Of a stretch of DNA of 64,000 bases, positions 30,933-38,731 are shown in pieces (position 1 is the stretch's first letter; every line of letters begins with the position of its first letter). The position numbers and the translations under genes were made by a program. The notes under the pieces are model-generated. The model was given only the letters and a program-made list of their open reading frames with translations. It was not told the DNA's origin and did not search any database. The stretch covers positions 1 through 64,000 of the forward strand of contig JBEDUI010000060.1 of NCBI GenBank assembly GCA_040414495.1, written 5' to 3'. This DNA is from DATAVB01 sp040414495 (GTDB lineage: Bacteria > Actinomycetota > Actinomycetes > Mycobacteriales > QHCD01).

Positions 30933-31313
30933 ATGGCACGCCTTGCCGGTGTTGACCTTCCGCGGGACAAGCGGATCGAGGTCGCTCTCACCTACGTGTT
31001 TGGCATCGGCCCGACCCGCGCCCGCCAGACGCTCGCCAGTACGGGCGTCTCGCCGGATCTGCGCACTCGCGATCTGGCCGACGAGGACCTGATCAAGCTC
31101 CGCGACTACATCGACGCCAACTTCAAGGTCGAGGGTGACCTGCGGCGCGAGATCGCCCAGGACATCCGCCGCAAGGTGGAGATCGGTTGCTACCAGGGCA
31201 TCCGCCACCGCCGCGGCCTGCCGGTGCACGGTCAGCGCACCCACACCAACGCGCGTACCCGTAAGGGACCCAAGCGCACGGTCGCCGGCAAGAAGAAGGT
31301 CGGCAAGAAGTAA
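30933..31313 (+). CDS. rpsM: 30S ribosomal protein S13
   Basis: This 126-residue 30S head protein contacts the P-site tRNA and the 50S subunit. It has ARLAGVDLPRDKRIEVALTYVFGIGPTRA and the signature GIRHRRGLPVHGQRTHTNARTRKGPKRTVAGKKK. ATG at 30933 is preceded by AAGGAG. The basic lysine-rich end is normal for the family. Confidence 0.97.
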   Translation: MARLAGVDLPRDKRIEVALTYVFGIGPTRARQTLASTGVSPDLRTRDLADEDLIKLRDYIDANFKVEGDLRREIAQDIRRKVEIGCYQGIRHRRGLPVHGQRTHTNARTRKGPKRTVAGKKKVGKK

Positions 31314-31435
31314 CCAGGCAAGACTTGCGGCGGTTCGGAGTCGCTCGGTTCGCGTACCGCACCCGCGCCTCGCGCGCAGGACACAGCAGCAGCCGAGCAC
31401 GAACCATGCACCCTCACTAGGAGAACTAAGGCCAC

Positions 31436-31843
31436 ATGCCACCGAAGACTCGCGCAGGAGCCGGCGCCAAGAAGGTCCGGCGCCGCGAAAAGAAGAACAT
31501 CGCGCACGGCCACGCCCACATCAAGAGCACGTTCAACAACACGATCGTGTCGATTACCGACCCGGCCGGAAACGTCGTGTCCTGGGCCTCGGCCGGACAC
31601 GTCGGCTTCAAGGGGTCGCGTAAGTCCACCCCGTTCGCCGCGCAGATGGCCGCCGAGAACGCCGCGCGCAAGGCGCAGGAGCACGGCATGCGCAAGGTCG
31701 ACGTCTTCGTCAAGGGCCCGGGCTCCGGTCGTGAGACGGCGATCCGTTCGCTGCAGGCCACCGGCCTCGAGGTCGGCACGATCCAGGATGTCACCCCGCA
31801 GCCGCACAACGGCTGCCGGCCGCCGAAGCGTCGGCGGGTCTGA
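31436..31843 (+). CDS. rpsK: 30S ribosomal protein S11
   Basis: This 135-residue platform protein has AHGHAHIKSTFNNTIVSITDPAGNVVSWASAGHVGFKGSRKSTPFAAQ and the C-terminal DVTPQPHNGCRPPKRRRV. ATG at 31436 follows AGGAGAACTAAGG. The 122-bp gap before it shows no clear promoter or terminator. Confidence 0.97.
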   Translation: MPPKTRAGAGAKKVRRREKKNIAHGHAHIKSTFNNTIVSITDPAGNVVSWASAGHVGFKGSRKSTPFAAQMAAENAARKAQEHGMRKVDVFVKGPGSGRETAIRSLQATGLEVGTIQDVTPQPHNGCRPPKRRRV

Positions 31844-31869
31844 GGCCGGGTAGAGGAGATTTCGTAGAG

Positions 31870-32496
31870 ATGGCTCGTTACACCGGTGCGGACTGCAAGC
31901 TCTGCCGCCGCGAGAAGGTGAAGCTCTTCCTCAAGGGCTCCAAGTGCGATGGCCCCAAGTGCCCGATCGAGATCCGGCCGTACCCGCCGGGTGAGCACGG
32001 CCGGGGTCGCAGCAAGGACAGTGAGTACCTGCTGCAGTTGCGTGAGAAGCAGAAGGCCCGCCGCGTTTACGGTGTGCTGGAGAAGCAGTTCCGCAGCTAC
32101 TACGACGAGGCCAACCGGCAGACCGGCAAGACCGGTGAGGTCATGCTGCAGATCCTCGAGTCGCGGTTGGACAACGTCGTGTACCGGGCTGGCTTCGCCA
32201 AGTCTCGCGACGCTGCCCGGCAGCTGGTTCGCCACGGCCACATCCTGGTCAACGGTGGCAAGGTCGACATCCCGTCGTACCGGGTCACCGAGAACGACAT
32301 CATCGAGGTCAAGGAGTCCTCACGCGAGCTGACCCCGTTCGTGGTCGCCCGCGCCGAGGCTGGCGCCCGTCCGGTGCCGGCGTGGCTTGAGGTCATCACC
32401 AACCAGATGCGGATCCTGGTGCACTCGTTGCCGGCCCGTCAGGTGATCGACACTCAGGTTCAGGAACAGCTGATCGTTGAGTTCTACTCGAAGTAA
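31870..32496 (+). CDS. rpsD: 30S ribosomal protein S4 (zinc-binding form)
   Basis: This 208-residue protein initiates 30S body assembly. The N-terminus carries CKLC (residues 9-12) and CDGPKC (about 26-31), the C+ zinc-binding form of S4. The S4 RNA-binding domain follows (LESRLDNVVYRAGFAKSRDAARQLVRHGHILVNGGKVDIPSYRV, about 97-140). Many actinobacteria have the zinc-free form instead; the C+ type here is a useful taxonomic clue. Confidence 0.96.
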   Translation: MARYTGADCKLCRREKVKLFLKGSKCDGPKCPIEIRPYPPGEHGRGRSKDSEYLLQLREKQKARRVYGVLEKQFRSYYDEANRQTGKTGEVMLQILESRLDNVVYRAGFAKSRDAARQLVRHGHILVNGGKVDIPSYRVTENDIIEVKESSRELTPFVVARAEAGARPVPAWLEVITNQMRILVHSLPARQVIDTQVQEQLIVEFYSK

Positions 32497-32522
32497 GGGC
32501 TGCTTTCCGTACGGCGTGCGGC

Positions 32523-32560
32523 TTGCCTTTTCGTACAACTGAATAAAAATTGAATAACCC
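32523..32560 (+). promoter_or_regulatory. AT-rich island upstream of rpoA
   Basis: TTGCCTTTTCGTACAACTGA and the following AATAAAAATTGAATAA stand out in DNA that is otherwise about two-thirds GC. They lie in the 111-bp gap between rpsD and rpoA. TTGCCT at 32523 with TAAAAA near 32544 could form a promoter, though the spacing (about 15 bp) is short. Confidence 0.35.
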
Positions 32561-32607
32561 ACTCATGGACGTCATATGGCGGGCGTCCCGGTGAAAGGAA
32601 ACACCCC

Positions 32608-33642
32608 ATGCTCATCACTCAGCGTCCCTCGCTGACCGAGGACAATCTGTCTGAGCGCCGGTCGCGGTTCACCATCGAGCCGCTGGAGCCGGGCTTCGGC
32701 TACACCCTCGGCAACTCGCTGCGTCGTACCCTGCTCTCCTCGATTCCGGGGGCAGCGGTCACCAGCATCCGGATCGACGGTGTGCTGCACGAGTTCACCA
32801 CCGTGCCGGGAGTCAAGGAAGACGTCACCGACCTCATCCTCAACCTCAAGGGCCTCGTGGTCAGCTCCGAGGTGGACGAGCCGGTCACGATGTACCTGCG
32901 CAAGCAGGGCCCGGGCGAGGTGACGGCGGCTGACATCGCGCCGCCGGCCGGCGTCGAGGTGCACAACCCCGACCTGCACATCGCCACCATCAACAAGAAG
33001 GGCCGGCTCGAGATCGAGCTGGTCGTCGAGCGCGGTCGTGGCTATGTTCCGGCCAGCCAGAACAAGCAGGCCGGTCAGGAGATCGGGCGTATCCCGGTCG
33101 ACTCGATCTACTCGCCCGTGCTGAAGGTGACCTACCGCGTCGAGGCGACTCGTGTCGAGCAGCGCACCGACTTCGACAAGCTCATCGTCGACGTCGAGAC
33201 CAAGCACTCGATCAGCCCGCGGGACGCGCTGGCCAGCGCCGGCACGACCCTGGTCGAGCTGTTCGGCCTGGCCCGTGAGCTGAACGTCGAGGCCGAGGGC
33301 ATCGAGATCGGCCCGTCGCCCGCCGAGGCCGCGGACATCGCCAACTTCTCGATGCCGATCGAGGAGATGGAACTGACCGTCCGGTCGTACAACTGCCTCA
33401 AGCGCGAAGGCATTCACACCGTCGGTGAGCTGGTCTCGCGCAGCGAGGCCGACCTGCTCGACATCCGTAACTTCGGGCAGAAGTCGATCGACGAGGTCAA
33501 GATGAAGCTGTCCACGATGGGCCTGGCGCTCAAGGACAGCCCGCCCGGGTTCGACCCGTCCACTGTCGTCGACAGCTATGGCACCGATGGGTACGAGGAC
33601 GGCGGCAACGACGTCGATTACGCCGAAACCGAGCAGCTGTAG
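32608..33642 (+). CDS. rpoA: DNA-directed RNA polymerase subunit alpha
   Basis: This 344-residue subunit dimerises to nucleate RNA polymerase assembly. The N-terminal domain has FTIEPLEPGFGYTLGNSLRRTLLSSIPGAAV. The C-terminal domain (about residues 250-320), which contacts UP elements and activators, has MELTVRSYNCLKREGIHTVGELVSRSEADLLDIRNFGQKSIDEV. An acidic tail ends the protein. AAAGGAAACACCCC precedes ATG 32608. Confidence 0.97.
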   Translation: MLITQRPSLTEDNLSERRSRFTIEPLEPGFGYTLGNSLRRTLLSSIPGAAVTSIRIDGVLHEFTTVPGVKEDVTDLILNLKGLVVSSEVDEPVTMYLRKQGPGEVTAADIAPPAGVEVHNPDLHIATINKKGRLEIELVVERGRGYVPASQNKQAGQEIGRIPVDSIYSPVLKVTYRVEATRVEQRTDFDKLIVDVETKHSISPRDALASAGTTLVELFGLARELNVEAEGIEIGPSPAEAADIANFSMPIEEMELTVRSYNCLKREGIHTVGELVSRSEADLLDIRNFGQKSIDEVKMKLSTMGLALKDSPPGFDPSTVVDSYGTDGYEDGGNDVDYAETEQL

Positions 33643-33684
33643 AGCGACGTCAGTCGCCGATAACCATTTCGAGGAGCACCTGAC

Positions 33685-34287
33685 ATGCCTACGCCCACCA
33701 AGGGTCACCGTCTCGGCAGCGGCCCGGCGCACCAGCGCCTGATGCTCGCGAACCTGGCGACATCGCTGTTCGAGCACGGCAAGATCACCACGACCGAGGC
33801 GAAGGCCAAGCGGCTGCGCCCGCTGGCGGAGCGGCTGATCACCTTTGCCAAGCGCGGTGACCTGCACGCCCGTCGTCAGGTGCTCACCGTGGTGCGGGAC
33901 AAGGACGTGGTGGCCCATCTGTTCAACCAGATCGGCCCGAGCTACTCGGCCCGTCCCGGTGGCTACACCAGGATCACCAAGGTCGGCCCGCGTAAGGGCG
34001 ACAACGCCCCGATGGCCGTCATCGAGTTGGTCGAGGCGTTGACCGTCGCCCAGCAGGCAGTGGACGAGGGCGAGCGCGCCCGCGGCACCCGGTTCGCCCG
34101 CCGCAATGCGCCGACCGGTGCGACCGCGGAGGCGGCCGAGGAGTTGGCGGCCGAGTCGCCGACCGCCGCGGCGGTGGCCGAAGAGGCGAAGGCCGCGGAC
34201 GCTGAGGCCGAGAGCGCGGAAGCGTCCGACGAGGCTGAGTCCGAGACCGACGAGGCGACTGAGTCGGACGAGAAGGGCGAGTCCTGA
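33685..34287 (+). CDS. rplQ: 50S ribosomal protein L17
   Basis: The L17 body (about residues 1-120) is canonical: MPTPTKGHRLGSGPAHQRLMLANLATSLFEHGKITTTEAKAKRLRPLAERLIT. It is followed by a tail of about 75 residues of Ala, Glu, Asp and Ser (TAAAVAEEAKAADAEAESAEASDEAESE and onward), making 200 residues against about 120 for the bare family fold. Long acidic L17 tails occur in actinobacteria; their role is unknown. The TGA stop overlaps a CTG that could begin truA. Confidence 0.95.
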   Translation: MPTPTKGHRLGSGPAHQRLMLANLATSLFEHGKITTTEAKAKRLRPLAERLITFAKRGDLHARRQVLTVVRDKDVVAHLFNQIGPSYSARPGGYTRITKVGPRKGDNAPMAVIELVEALTVAQQAVDEGERARGTRFARRNAPTGATAEAAEELAAESPTAAAVAEEAKAADAEAESAEASDEAESETDEATESDEKGES

Positions 34288-34310
34288 CCCGACCGACATC
34301 CGGCATCGAC

Positions 34311-34346
34311 GAGCCCGCCACCTCCCAACCGGGGGATGGCGGGCTC
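34311..34346 (+). terminator. Hairpin after rplQ, at the truA start
   Basis: GAGCCCGCCA (34311-34320) pairs perfectly with TGGCGGGCTC (34337-34346). After one mismatch the inner CTCCC/GGGGG stem continues around an AACC loop. GTTCGTCTG follows rather than a U-run. It could terminate the rplQ transcript. If truA starts at the upstream CTG, this sequence is instead coding and the hairpin would attenuate truA. Confidence 0.5.
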
Positions 34347-34358
34347 GTTCGTCTGCGC

Positions 34359-35141
34359 TTGGCTATCGCGTACGACGGCACCGATTTCTCCGGGTGGGCC
34401 CGGCAGCCGGGGCGTCGTACGGTCGCCGGGGTACTCGAGGAGACGCTGTCCCGGATTCTGCGGGCCGATGCTGGCCTGACCGTGGCCGGGCGGACCGATG
34501 CCGGGGTGCATGCAACCGGTCAGGTGGCGCATCTGGATGTGCCGGCCGCGGCGTGGGAGCCGGTGGCCGATTCGTTGGTGCGGCGCCTGGCCGGGGTACT
34601 GCCGCGTGATGTCCGGGTGCCGTCGGTGGGGCCAGCGCCGGTTGGCTTTGACGCCCGGTTCGGGGCCCTGTACCGGCGGTACGAATACCGAGTCACCGAT
34701 GCGCCGTGGGGTGCGAACCCGCTGCGTCGGGCCGACACGCTGGCCTGGCCGCGGCCACTGGACGAGGCCGCGATGCAACGGGCCAGCGACGAATTGCTTG
34801 GCGAGCACGACTTCGCGGCGTTCTGCCGGCGCCGCGAGGGCGCTACGACGATCCGGGCGCTGCAACACCTGTCCTGGAGCCGTATCGGCGACACGCTCGT
34901 CGTCAGCGTGCAGGCCGACGCGTTCTGCCACCAGATGGTGCGCAGCCTGGTCGGTGCCTTGCTCGCGGTCGGCGATGGCCGGCACGAGGCGGCTTGGCCG
35001 GCGTCCTTGCTGCGCCGGACTGAGCGGGCCGATGCGGTTGTGGTCGCGCCGGCGCACGGGTTGACGTTGGTCGAGGTGGCCTATCCGCCCGACGATGAGT
35101 TGGCGGCCCGGGCCATGGCCACCCGGCGGCGTCGCACCTAG
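34359..35141 (+). CDS. truA: tRNA pseudouridine(38-40) synthase
   Basis: This 260-residue (from TTG 34359) enzyme isomerises uridines 38-40 in the tRNA anticodon arm. It shows AIAYDGTDFSGWARQPGRRTVAGVLEETL, the catalytic-Asp segment GRTDAGVHATGQVAHLD (Asp at about residue 47) and QMVRSLVGALLAVGDG. The TTG has no ribosome site. The frame stays open upstream to a CTG at 34284 that overlaps the rplQ stop, giving TRPTSGIDEPATSQPGDGGLVRLRL, similar to longer N-termini in relatives. The true start may therefore be that CTG. The stop overlaps the stop of a convergent pseudogene. Confidence 0.9.
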   Translation: MAIAYDGTDFSGWARQPGRRTVAGVLEETLSRILRADAGLTVAGRTDAGVHATGQVAHLDVPAAAWEPVADSLVRRLAGVLPRDVRVPSVGPAPVGFDARFGALYRRYEYRVTDAPWGANPLRRADTLAWPRPLDEAAMQRASDELLGEHDFAAFCRRREGATTIRALQHLSWSRIGDTLVVSVQADAFCHQMVRSLVGALLAVGDGRHEAAWPASLLRRTERADAVVVAPAHGLTLVEVAYPPDDELAARAMATRRRRT

Positions 35142-35640
35142 TTGACGGTCGGGTTGGGTACGCAGCCGCTGCCGCCGCTGGTGCCTAGGTGCAGGCCGGT
35201 CTGGATGAGGTTCAGGTATTCGCAGCCGTCGCGCTTATTCGGTTCGATATAGCCGCCCTCGTGTCATTCGTTCCAGGCGTAGATGAACGTGAAATTGTCG
35301 ATCGGCGACATGCGTGTCGAATTGGCGATGTCATTGTCCACAGTGGATACGGTTCGGCCGAATAATAGCTGTGGCGTTTGGTCCTTGAAGCACCGGACCT
35401 GGTTCTCCGTACCCGGTGCATAGAGGATCGGGTAGCGCGGGCGTTCGTCGAAATTCGACTCAAGGCAGCGGCCGTAAACCGGCGGAGCGGCGTTCAGGTA
35501 CGACGGCAGCGTGTTGACGTAGGTCTGGTAGCTGCCGTTCACCTCGCCAAAGCGTCCCGTCGACCCCGAGCTGCTTGACCAGACCGTTGATCCCGGTTTC
35601 CGTGCTGTCGTTGGCCGGATTCCTGGCCGCGACGTCTATC
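35138..35640 (-). pseudogene. Remnant of a GH99-like/WbsX-type glycosidase
   Basis: On the minus strand 35542 to 35138 encodes the C-terminus of a GH99-like protein (SYQTYVNTLPSYLNAAPPVYG, then FTFIYAWNE). A TGA at 35266-35264 replaces the Trp of the expected AWNEW(H/G)EG motif. The frame then resumes as HEGGYIEPNKRDGCEYLNLIQTGLHLG and ends with TAG at 35138-35140. Upstream, a second coding-like piece (about 35640-35545) lies in another frame, implying a frameshift, and the rest of the gene is absent. In the intact family this domain hydrolyses or transfers sugars on polysaccharides. The remnant ends on the truA stop. Confidence 0.75.
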
Positions 35641-35699
35641 CTGCGGGAGGTGTACGGCCACGTTGAGCAGGAGGACGTCGCGGTGGAACAGGCGGCGCG

Positions 35700-36680
35700 A
35701 TGAGCGCCACGGTGCCGGCCCTGGTCTGGCAGGGCGGCTCGAGCGTTGCGGTGGAATCGGTGCGGCGGCCGGAGAGCCGGGATGGGTGGGCCCGGGTCGA
35801 GGTTGCGTACGCCGGGCTGTGCGGGACCGATCTGCATATCTGCGCCGGTGAGCATTCGCGGGCTCAGCCAGGGCTGGTTATCGGGCACGAATTCTCCGGC
35901 CGGCTGGCGTCGCGTTTCGGTGATCTGCCGGCTGGACAGGCGGTTTTCGTCAACCCGTTTGTCCATTGTGGAGAATGCGATGCCTGTAGCCGTGGGCTGG
36001 TCCAGGTTTGTCAGCGGTTGACGTCGGTTGGCATTGATTATCCTGGCGCGGCCTGCCCTGAGGTCGTCGTTCCCGGGTACGGGCTGTATCCGCTGCCGGC
36101 CGGGGTGAATCTGCGGTCGGCAGCGTTGATCGAGCCGCTCGCGGTCGGGGTGCGGGCCATTCGTCGTTCCGGACTTCGGTTGGGTGAACGGGTGCATATC
36201 ATCGGCGCCGGTCCGATCGGCTGCATCATCGGAATTCTGGCCAGATTGGCTGGTGGCAACGTCACGATTTCCGAGCCGTCGCCGGTCCGACGAAAATTGG
36301 CGCACGCACTCGGTCTGTCTACTGTGGATTCCGCCGAGCCTGCGGCCGATGTGGTTTTTGACGCCACCGGAATTCCGGCCGTGGCGCCGACGATGAGCCG
36401 GTGGGTCCGGCCTGGCGGGCGGGTGACGTTGGTGGGTGCTTATCCGCCCGCGCCGCAGCCGGTCGATCTGTTGAGCTTCATGTTTGGCGAGCTGACGTTG
36501 ATCGGTACCCGGATTTATACGCGGGCCGACATTCTGGCCGCCATCGAATTGGTGACCCGGGATGCGGTGGACTTCGATTCGCTTGTGACGCAGGTGATTC
36601 CGCTCAGCCAAGGCGCTGCCGCGATCGAACGGCTGCGCGCCGCCAGCGCGATGAAACTGTTGTTGGATCCGACCGCCTGA
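35700..36680 (+). CDS. Zinc-dependent medium-chain alcohol/polyol dehydrogenase
   Basis: This 326-residue member of the zinc MDR family resembles sorbitol, threonine and butanediol dehydrogenases. Catalytic zinc ligands are Cys in GLCGTDLHIC, His-Glu in GHEFSG and the later ECD region. Four cysteines in CGECDACSRGLVQVC hold the structural zinc. The NAD(P)-binding GAGPIG is at about residues 165-170. The substrate is unknown. The protein is slightly short for the family (usually 340-350). ATG at 35700 has only a weak site. It is part of the accessory patch between truA and rplM. Confidence 0.82.
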   Translation: MSATVPALVWQGGSSVAVESVRRPESRDGWARVEVAYAGLCGTDLHICAGEHSRAQPGLVIGHEFSGRLASRFGDLPAGQAVFVNPFVHCGECDACSRGLVQVCQRLTSVGIDYPGAACPEVVVPGYGLYPLPAGVNLRSAALIEPLAVGVRAIRRSGLRLGERVHIIGAGPIGCIIGILARLAGGNVTISEPSPVRRKLAHALGLSTVDSAEPAADVVFDATGIPAVAPTMSRWVRPGGRVTLVGAYPPAPQPVDLLSFMFGELTLIGTRIYTRADILAAIELVTRDAVDFDSLVTQVIPLSQGAAAIERLRAASAMKLLLDPTA

Positions 36681-36699
36681 GGCTCGCTGTTTGATTTTC

Positions 36700-36753
36700 A
36701 TGATCGTGAGTGAATTTGCGCTCGATTTCGATATCAAATCTACTCACGATCAT
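36700..36753. repeat. Intergenic palindromic element C (GATCRTGA family)
   Basis: ATGATCGTGAGTGAATTTG (36700-36718) pairs with 36735-36753 at 17 of 19 positions. The element is 54 bp long and lies in the 375-bp gap 36681-37055, which contains no gene. Confidence 0.8.
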
Positions 36754-36758
36754 CGTCC

Positions 36759-36821
36759 GGGTTGGTCGAGTGTGCGGGTCGGCGTGGTCGGGCTGGGTGG
36801 GCGTCTGGGTTGGTCGAGTGT
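36759..36821. repeat. 15-bp direct repeat between palindromes C and D
   Basis: GGGTTGGTCGAGTGT occurs at 36759-36773 and again at 36807-36821, 48 bp apart. Both copies lie between elements C and D, suggesting a compound repeat. Confidence 0.7.
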
Positions 36822-36849
36822 TGCGGCGGGGGCATGTCTGTACGGGTTT

Positions 36850-36904
36850 CGTGATCGTGATGGATTTTGTCAACGATGTGCGTACGAAAGTCATCACGAT
36901 CGCG
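36850..36904. repeat. Intergenic palindromic element D (GATCRTGA family)
   Basis: CGTGATCGTGATG (36850-36862) pairs with 36892-36904 at 12 of 13 positions, and a short TTT/AAA match continues inward. The element is 55 bp long, 96 bp downstream of element C. Confidence 0.75.
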
Positions 36905-37055
36905 GCCGGGACCGCGGCGAGCTCGTGCCTGGGGCGTAATGCGAATTAGGCAAGCTTCGATCGAGTCGCCCGGCCAGGGCCGCAGCGGCTTCGTTGAGTG
37001 GTCGGCGCGGCCTGGCCGCGAGTAACGCCGCAGCCGGCTCGAGCGAGAAAGTCTG

Positions 37056-38687
37056 ATGCGGCCGGACCGGCCGACCGGCCAGACTGACGGCGTGGGGTAC
37101 CTCGACATCGCGCACGTGAGCTACGTCCTGCCCGACGGCCGGCCGCTGCTGAATGACGTCTCGTTCCGGGTCGGCGAGGGCGCGAAGAGCGCCCTGATCG
37201 GCGCGAACGGCACCGGTAAAACGACCTTGCTGCGCATCATCGCCGGTGACCTGCAGCCGACCGAGGGCGTGGTCACCGGCGACGGCGGGCTGGGCGTGAT
37301 GCGGCAGTTCATCGGCTCGGTCAGCGACGGTACGACGGTCCGCGAGCTGCTGCTGTCCCTGTCCGGGCCGGCGCTCCGGCAGGCCGGGGCCCACCTCGCC
37401 CGGGCCGAGCGCGACCTGCACAGCAACGGCAACGACGCGGCGCACATCAGGTACGCGAATGCGCTGACCGCCTGGGGCGACGCCGGCGGCTACGAGGCTG
37501 AAATCCTCTGGGATACCGCGACGGTGGCCACATTGGACCAGCCGTTGGATGTGGCCGGAGGACGGCCGGTCAGCCAACTCTCCGGCGGCGAGCAGAAACG
37601 GCTGGCGCTGGAAGCCCTGCTGCGCGGCGAGGATTCCGTACTCCTGCTCGATGAGCCGGACAACTACCTCGACGTACCCGGCAAACGGTGGCTGGAGGAA
37701 CAACTGCGGGCGACCCCGAAAACCGTGCTGTACGTCAGCCACGACCGGGAATTGTTGGCCCGCACCGCGCAGCGAATTGTCACCGTCGAAGCGTATTCCA
37801 CCTGGGTACACGGCGGCGGATTCGCCAGCTATCACGAGGCCCGCCAGGACCGTATCGAACGGCTGGATGAGCTGCACCGCCGCTGGAACGAGGAACACAA
37901 ACGGCTCAAGGAACTGGTCCGGACCCTGCAGCAGCAGGCGAAGATTTCCGACGTAATGGCACCGCGATATCACGCAATGCAGACCCGGCTACGGAAATTC
38001 GAAGAAGCCGGACCGCCACCGGAACGCCCGCGCGAACAGGACGTGAAAATGCGGCTGCGCGGTGGACGTACCGGCGTACGAGCGCTGACCTGTGAGAATT
38101 TGGAGCTGACCGGCCTGACCGATCCATTCGACGTGGAGGTCTTTTACGGCGAACGGGTCGCGGTACTCGGGGCGAACGGAACCGGGAAATCGCATTTCCT
38201 GCGCCTACTCGCTGGCCAAGCCGTCGACCACAGTGGACAGTGGAAGTTGGGTGCGCGGGTAGTGCCGGGTCATTTCGTACAAACGCACGATCACCCGGAA
38301 TTGACCGACCGCACGTTGGTGGACATTCTCTGGCGCGGCGATGAGGACCGGCCCAGTTTGGATCGGGGCCGGGCGATGGGGGCATTACGGCGGTACGAAC
38401 TGCAGCAGCAGGCGGACCAGACCTTCGGGTCGCTGTCCGGTGGCCAGCAGGCACGGTTCCAGATTCTGCTGCTGGAGTTGTCCGGGTCGACGATGTTGTT
38501 GCTCGATGAGCCGACCGACAACCTGGATCTGGCCAGTGCCGAGGCATTGGAGGAGGGGCTCGATGCGTTCGAGGGAACGGTGTTGGCGGTGACGCACGAT
38601 CGCTGGTTCGCGCGCGGTTTCGATCGCTATCTCCGATTCGGTGAGGACTGCTCGGTATCCGAATCCGCCGAGCCGGTGTGGAATTGA
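37056..38687 (+). CDS. ABC-F family ATP-binding protein
   Basis: This 543-residue soluble protein has two ABC domains and no membrane segment. Domain 1 has Walker A GANGTGKTT, signature LSGGEQKRLALE and Walker B LLLDEPDNYLD. Domain 2 has GANGTGKSH, LSGGQQARFQIL and LLLDEPTDNLD. A charged linker (about residues 245-320) carries RRWNEEHKRLKELVRTLQQQAKISDVM. ABC-F proteins act on the ribosomal E site; some protect against antibiotics, others tune translation. The subtype is not resolved. ATG at 37056 has an AGAAAG site. An in-frame GTG at 37092 (VGYLDIAHVSY) matches typical N-termini and may be the real start. Confidence 0.88.
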   Translation: MRPDRPTGQTDGVGYLDIAHVSYVLPDGRPLLNDVSFRVGEGAKSALIGANGTGKTTLLRIIAGDLQPTEGVVTGDGGLGVMRQFIGSVSDGTTVRELLLSLSGPALRQAGAHLARAERDLHSNGNDAAHIRYANALTAWGDAGGYEAEILWDTATVATLDQPLDVAGGRPVSQLSGGEQKRLALEALLRGEDSVLLLDEPDNYLDVPGKRWLEEQLRATPKTVLYVSHDRELLARTAQRIVTVEAYSTWVHGGGFASYHEARQDRIERLDELHRRWNEEHKRLKELVRTLQQQAKISDVMAPRYHAMQTRLRKFEEAGPPPERPREQDVKMRLRGGRTGVRALTCENLELTGLTDPFDVEVFYGERVAVLGANGTGKSHFLRLLAGQAVDHSGQWKLGARVVPGHFVQTHDHPELTDRTLVDILWRGDEDRPSLDRGRAMGALRRYELQQQADQTFGSLSGGQQARFQILLLELSGSTMLLLDEPTDNLDLASAEALEEGLDAFEGTVLAVTHDRWFARGFDRYLRFGEDCSVSESAEPVWN

Positions 38688-38711
38688 CCGGCGGTGCCCG
38701 AGACCTGCCGG
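38688..38711 (+). terminator. Possible weak terminator after the ABC-F gene
   Basis: CCGGCGGT pairs with ACC-T-GCCGG around a 7-nt loop (one bulge), starting right after the stop codon. There is no U-run. It precedes the promoter of the lipoprotein gene. Confidence 0.3.
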
Positions 38712-38718
38712 ACTCACC

Positions 38719-38724
38719 TATTCT
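38719..38724 (+). promoter_or_regulatory. Putative -10 box (TATTCT) for a leaderless lipoprotein mRNA
   Basis: TATTCT ends seven bases before ATG 38732, and the gap has no ribosome-binding sequence. Confidence 0.45.
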
Positions 38725-38731
38725 CTAGTCC

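Noticed and set aside
35460..36737. Minus-strand gene covering the zinc dehydrogenase
   Set aside because: Most of it is antisense to the well-supported dehydrogenase; only the end near 35545-35640 resembles part of the glycosidase remnant.
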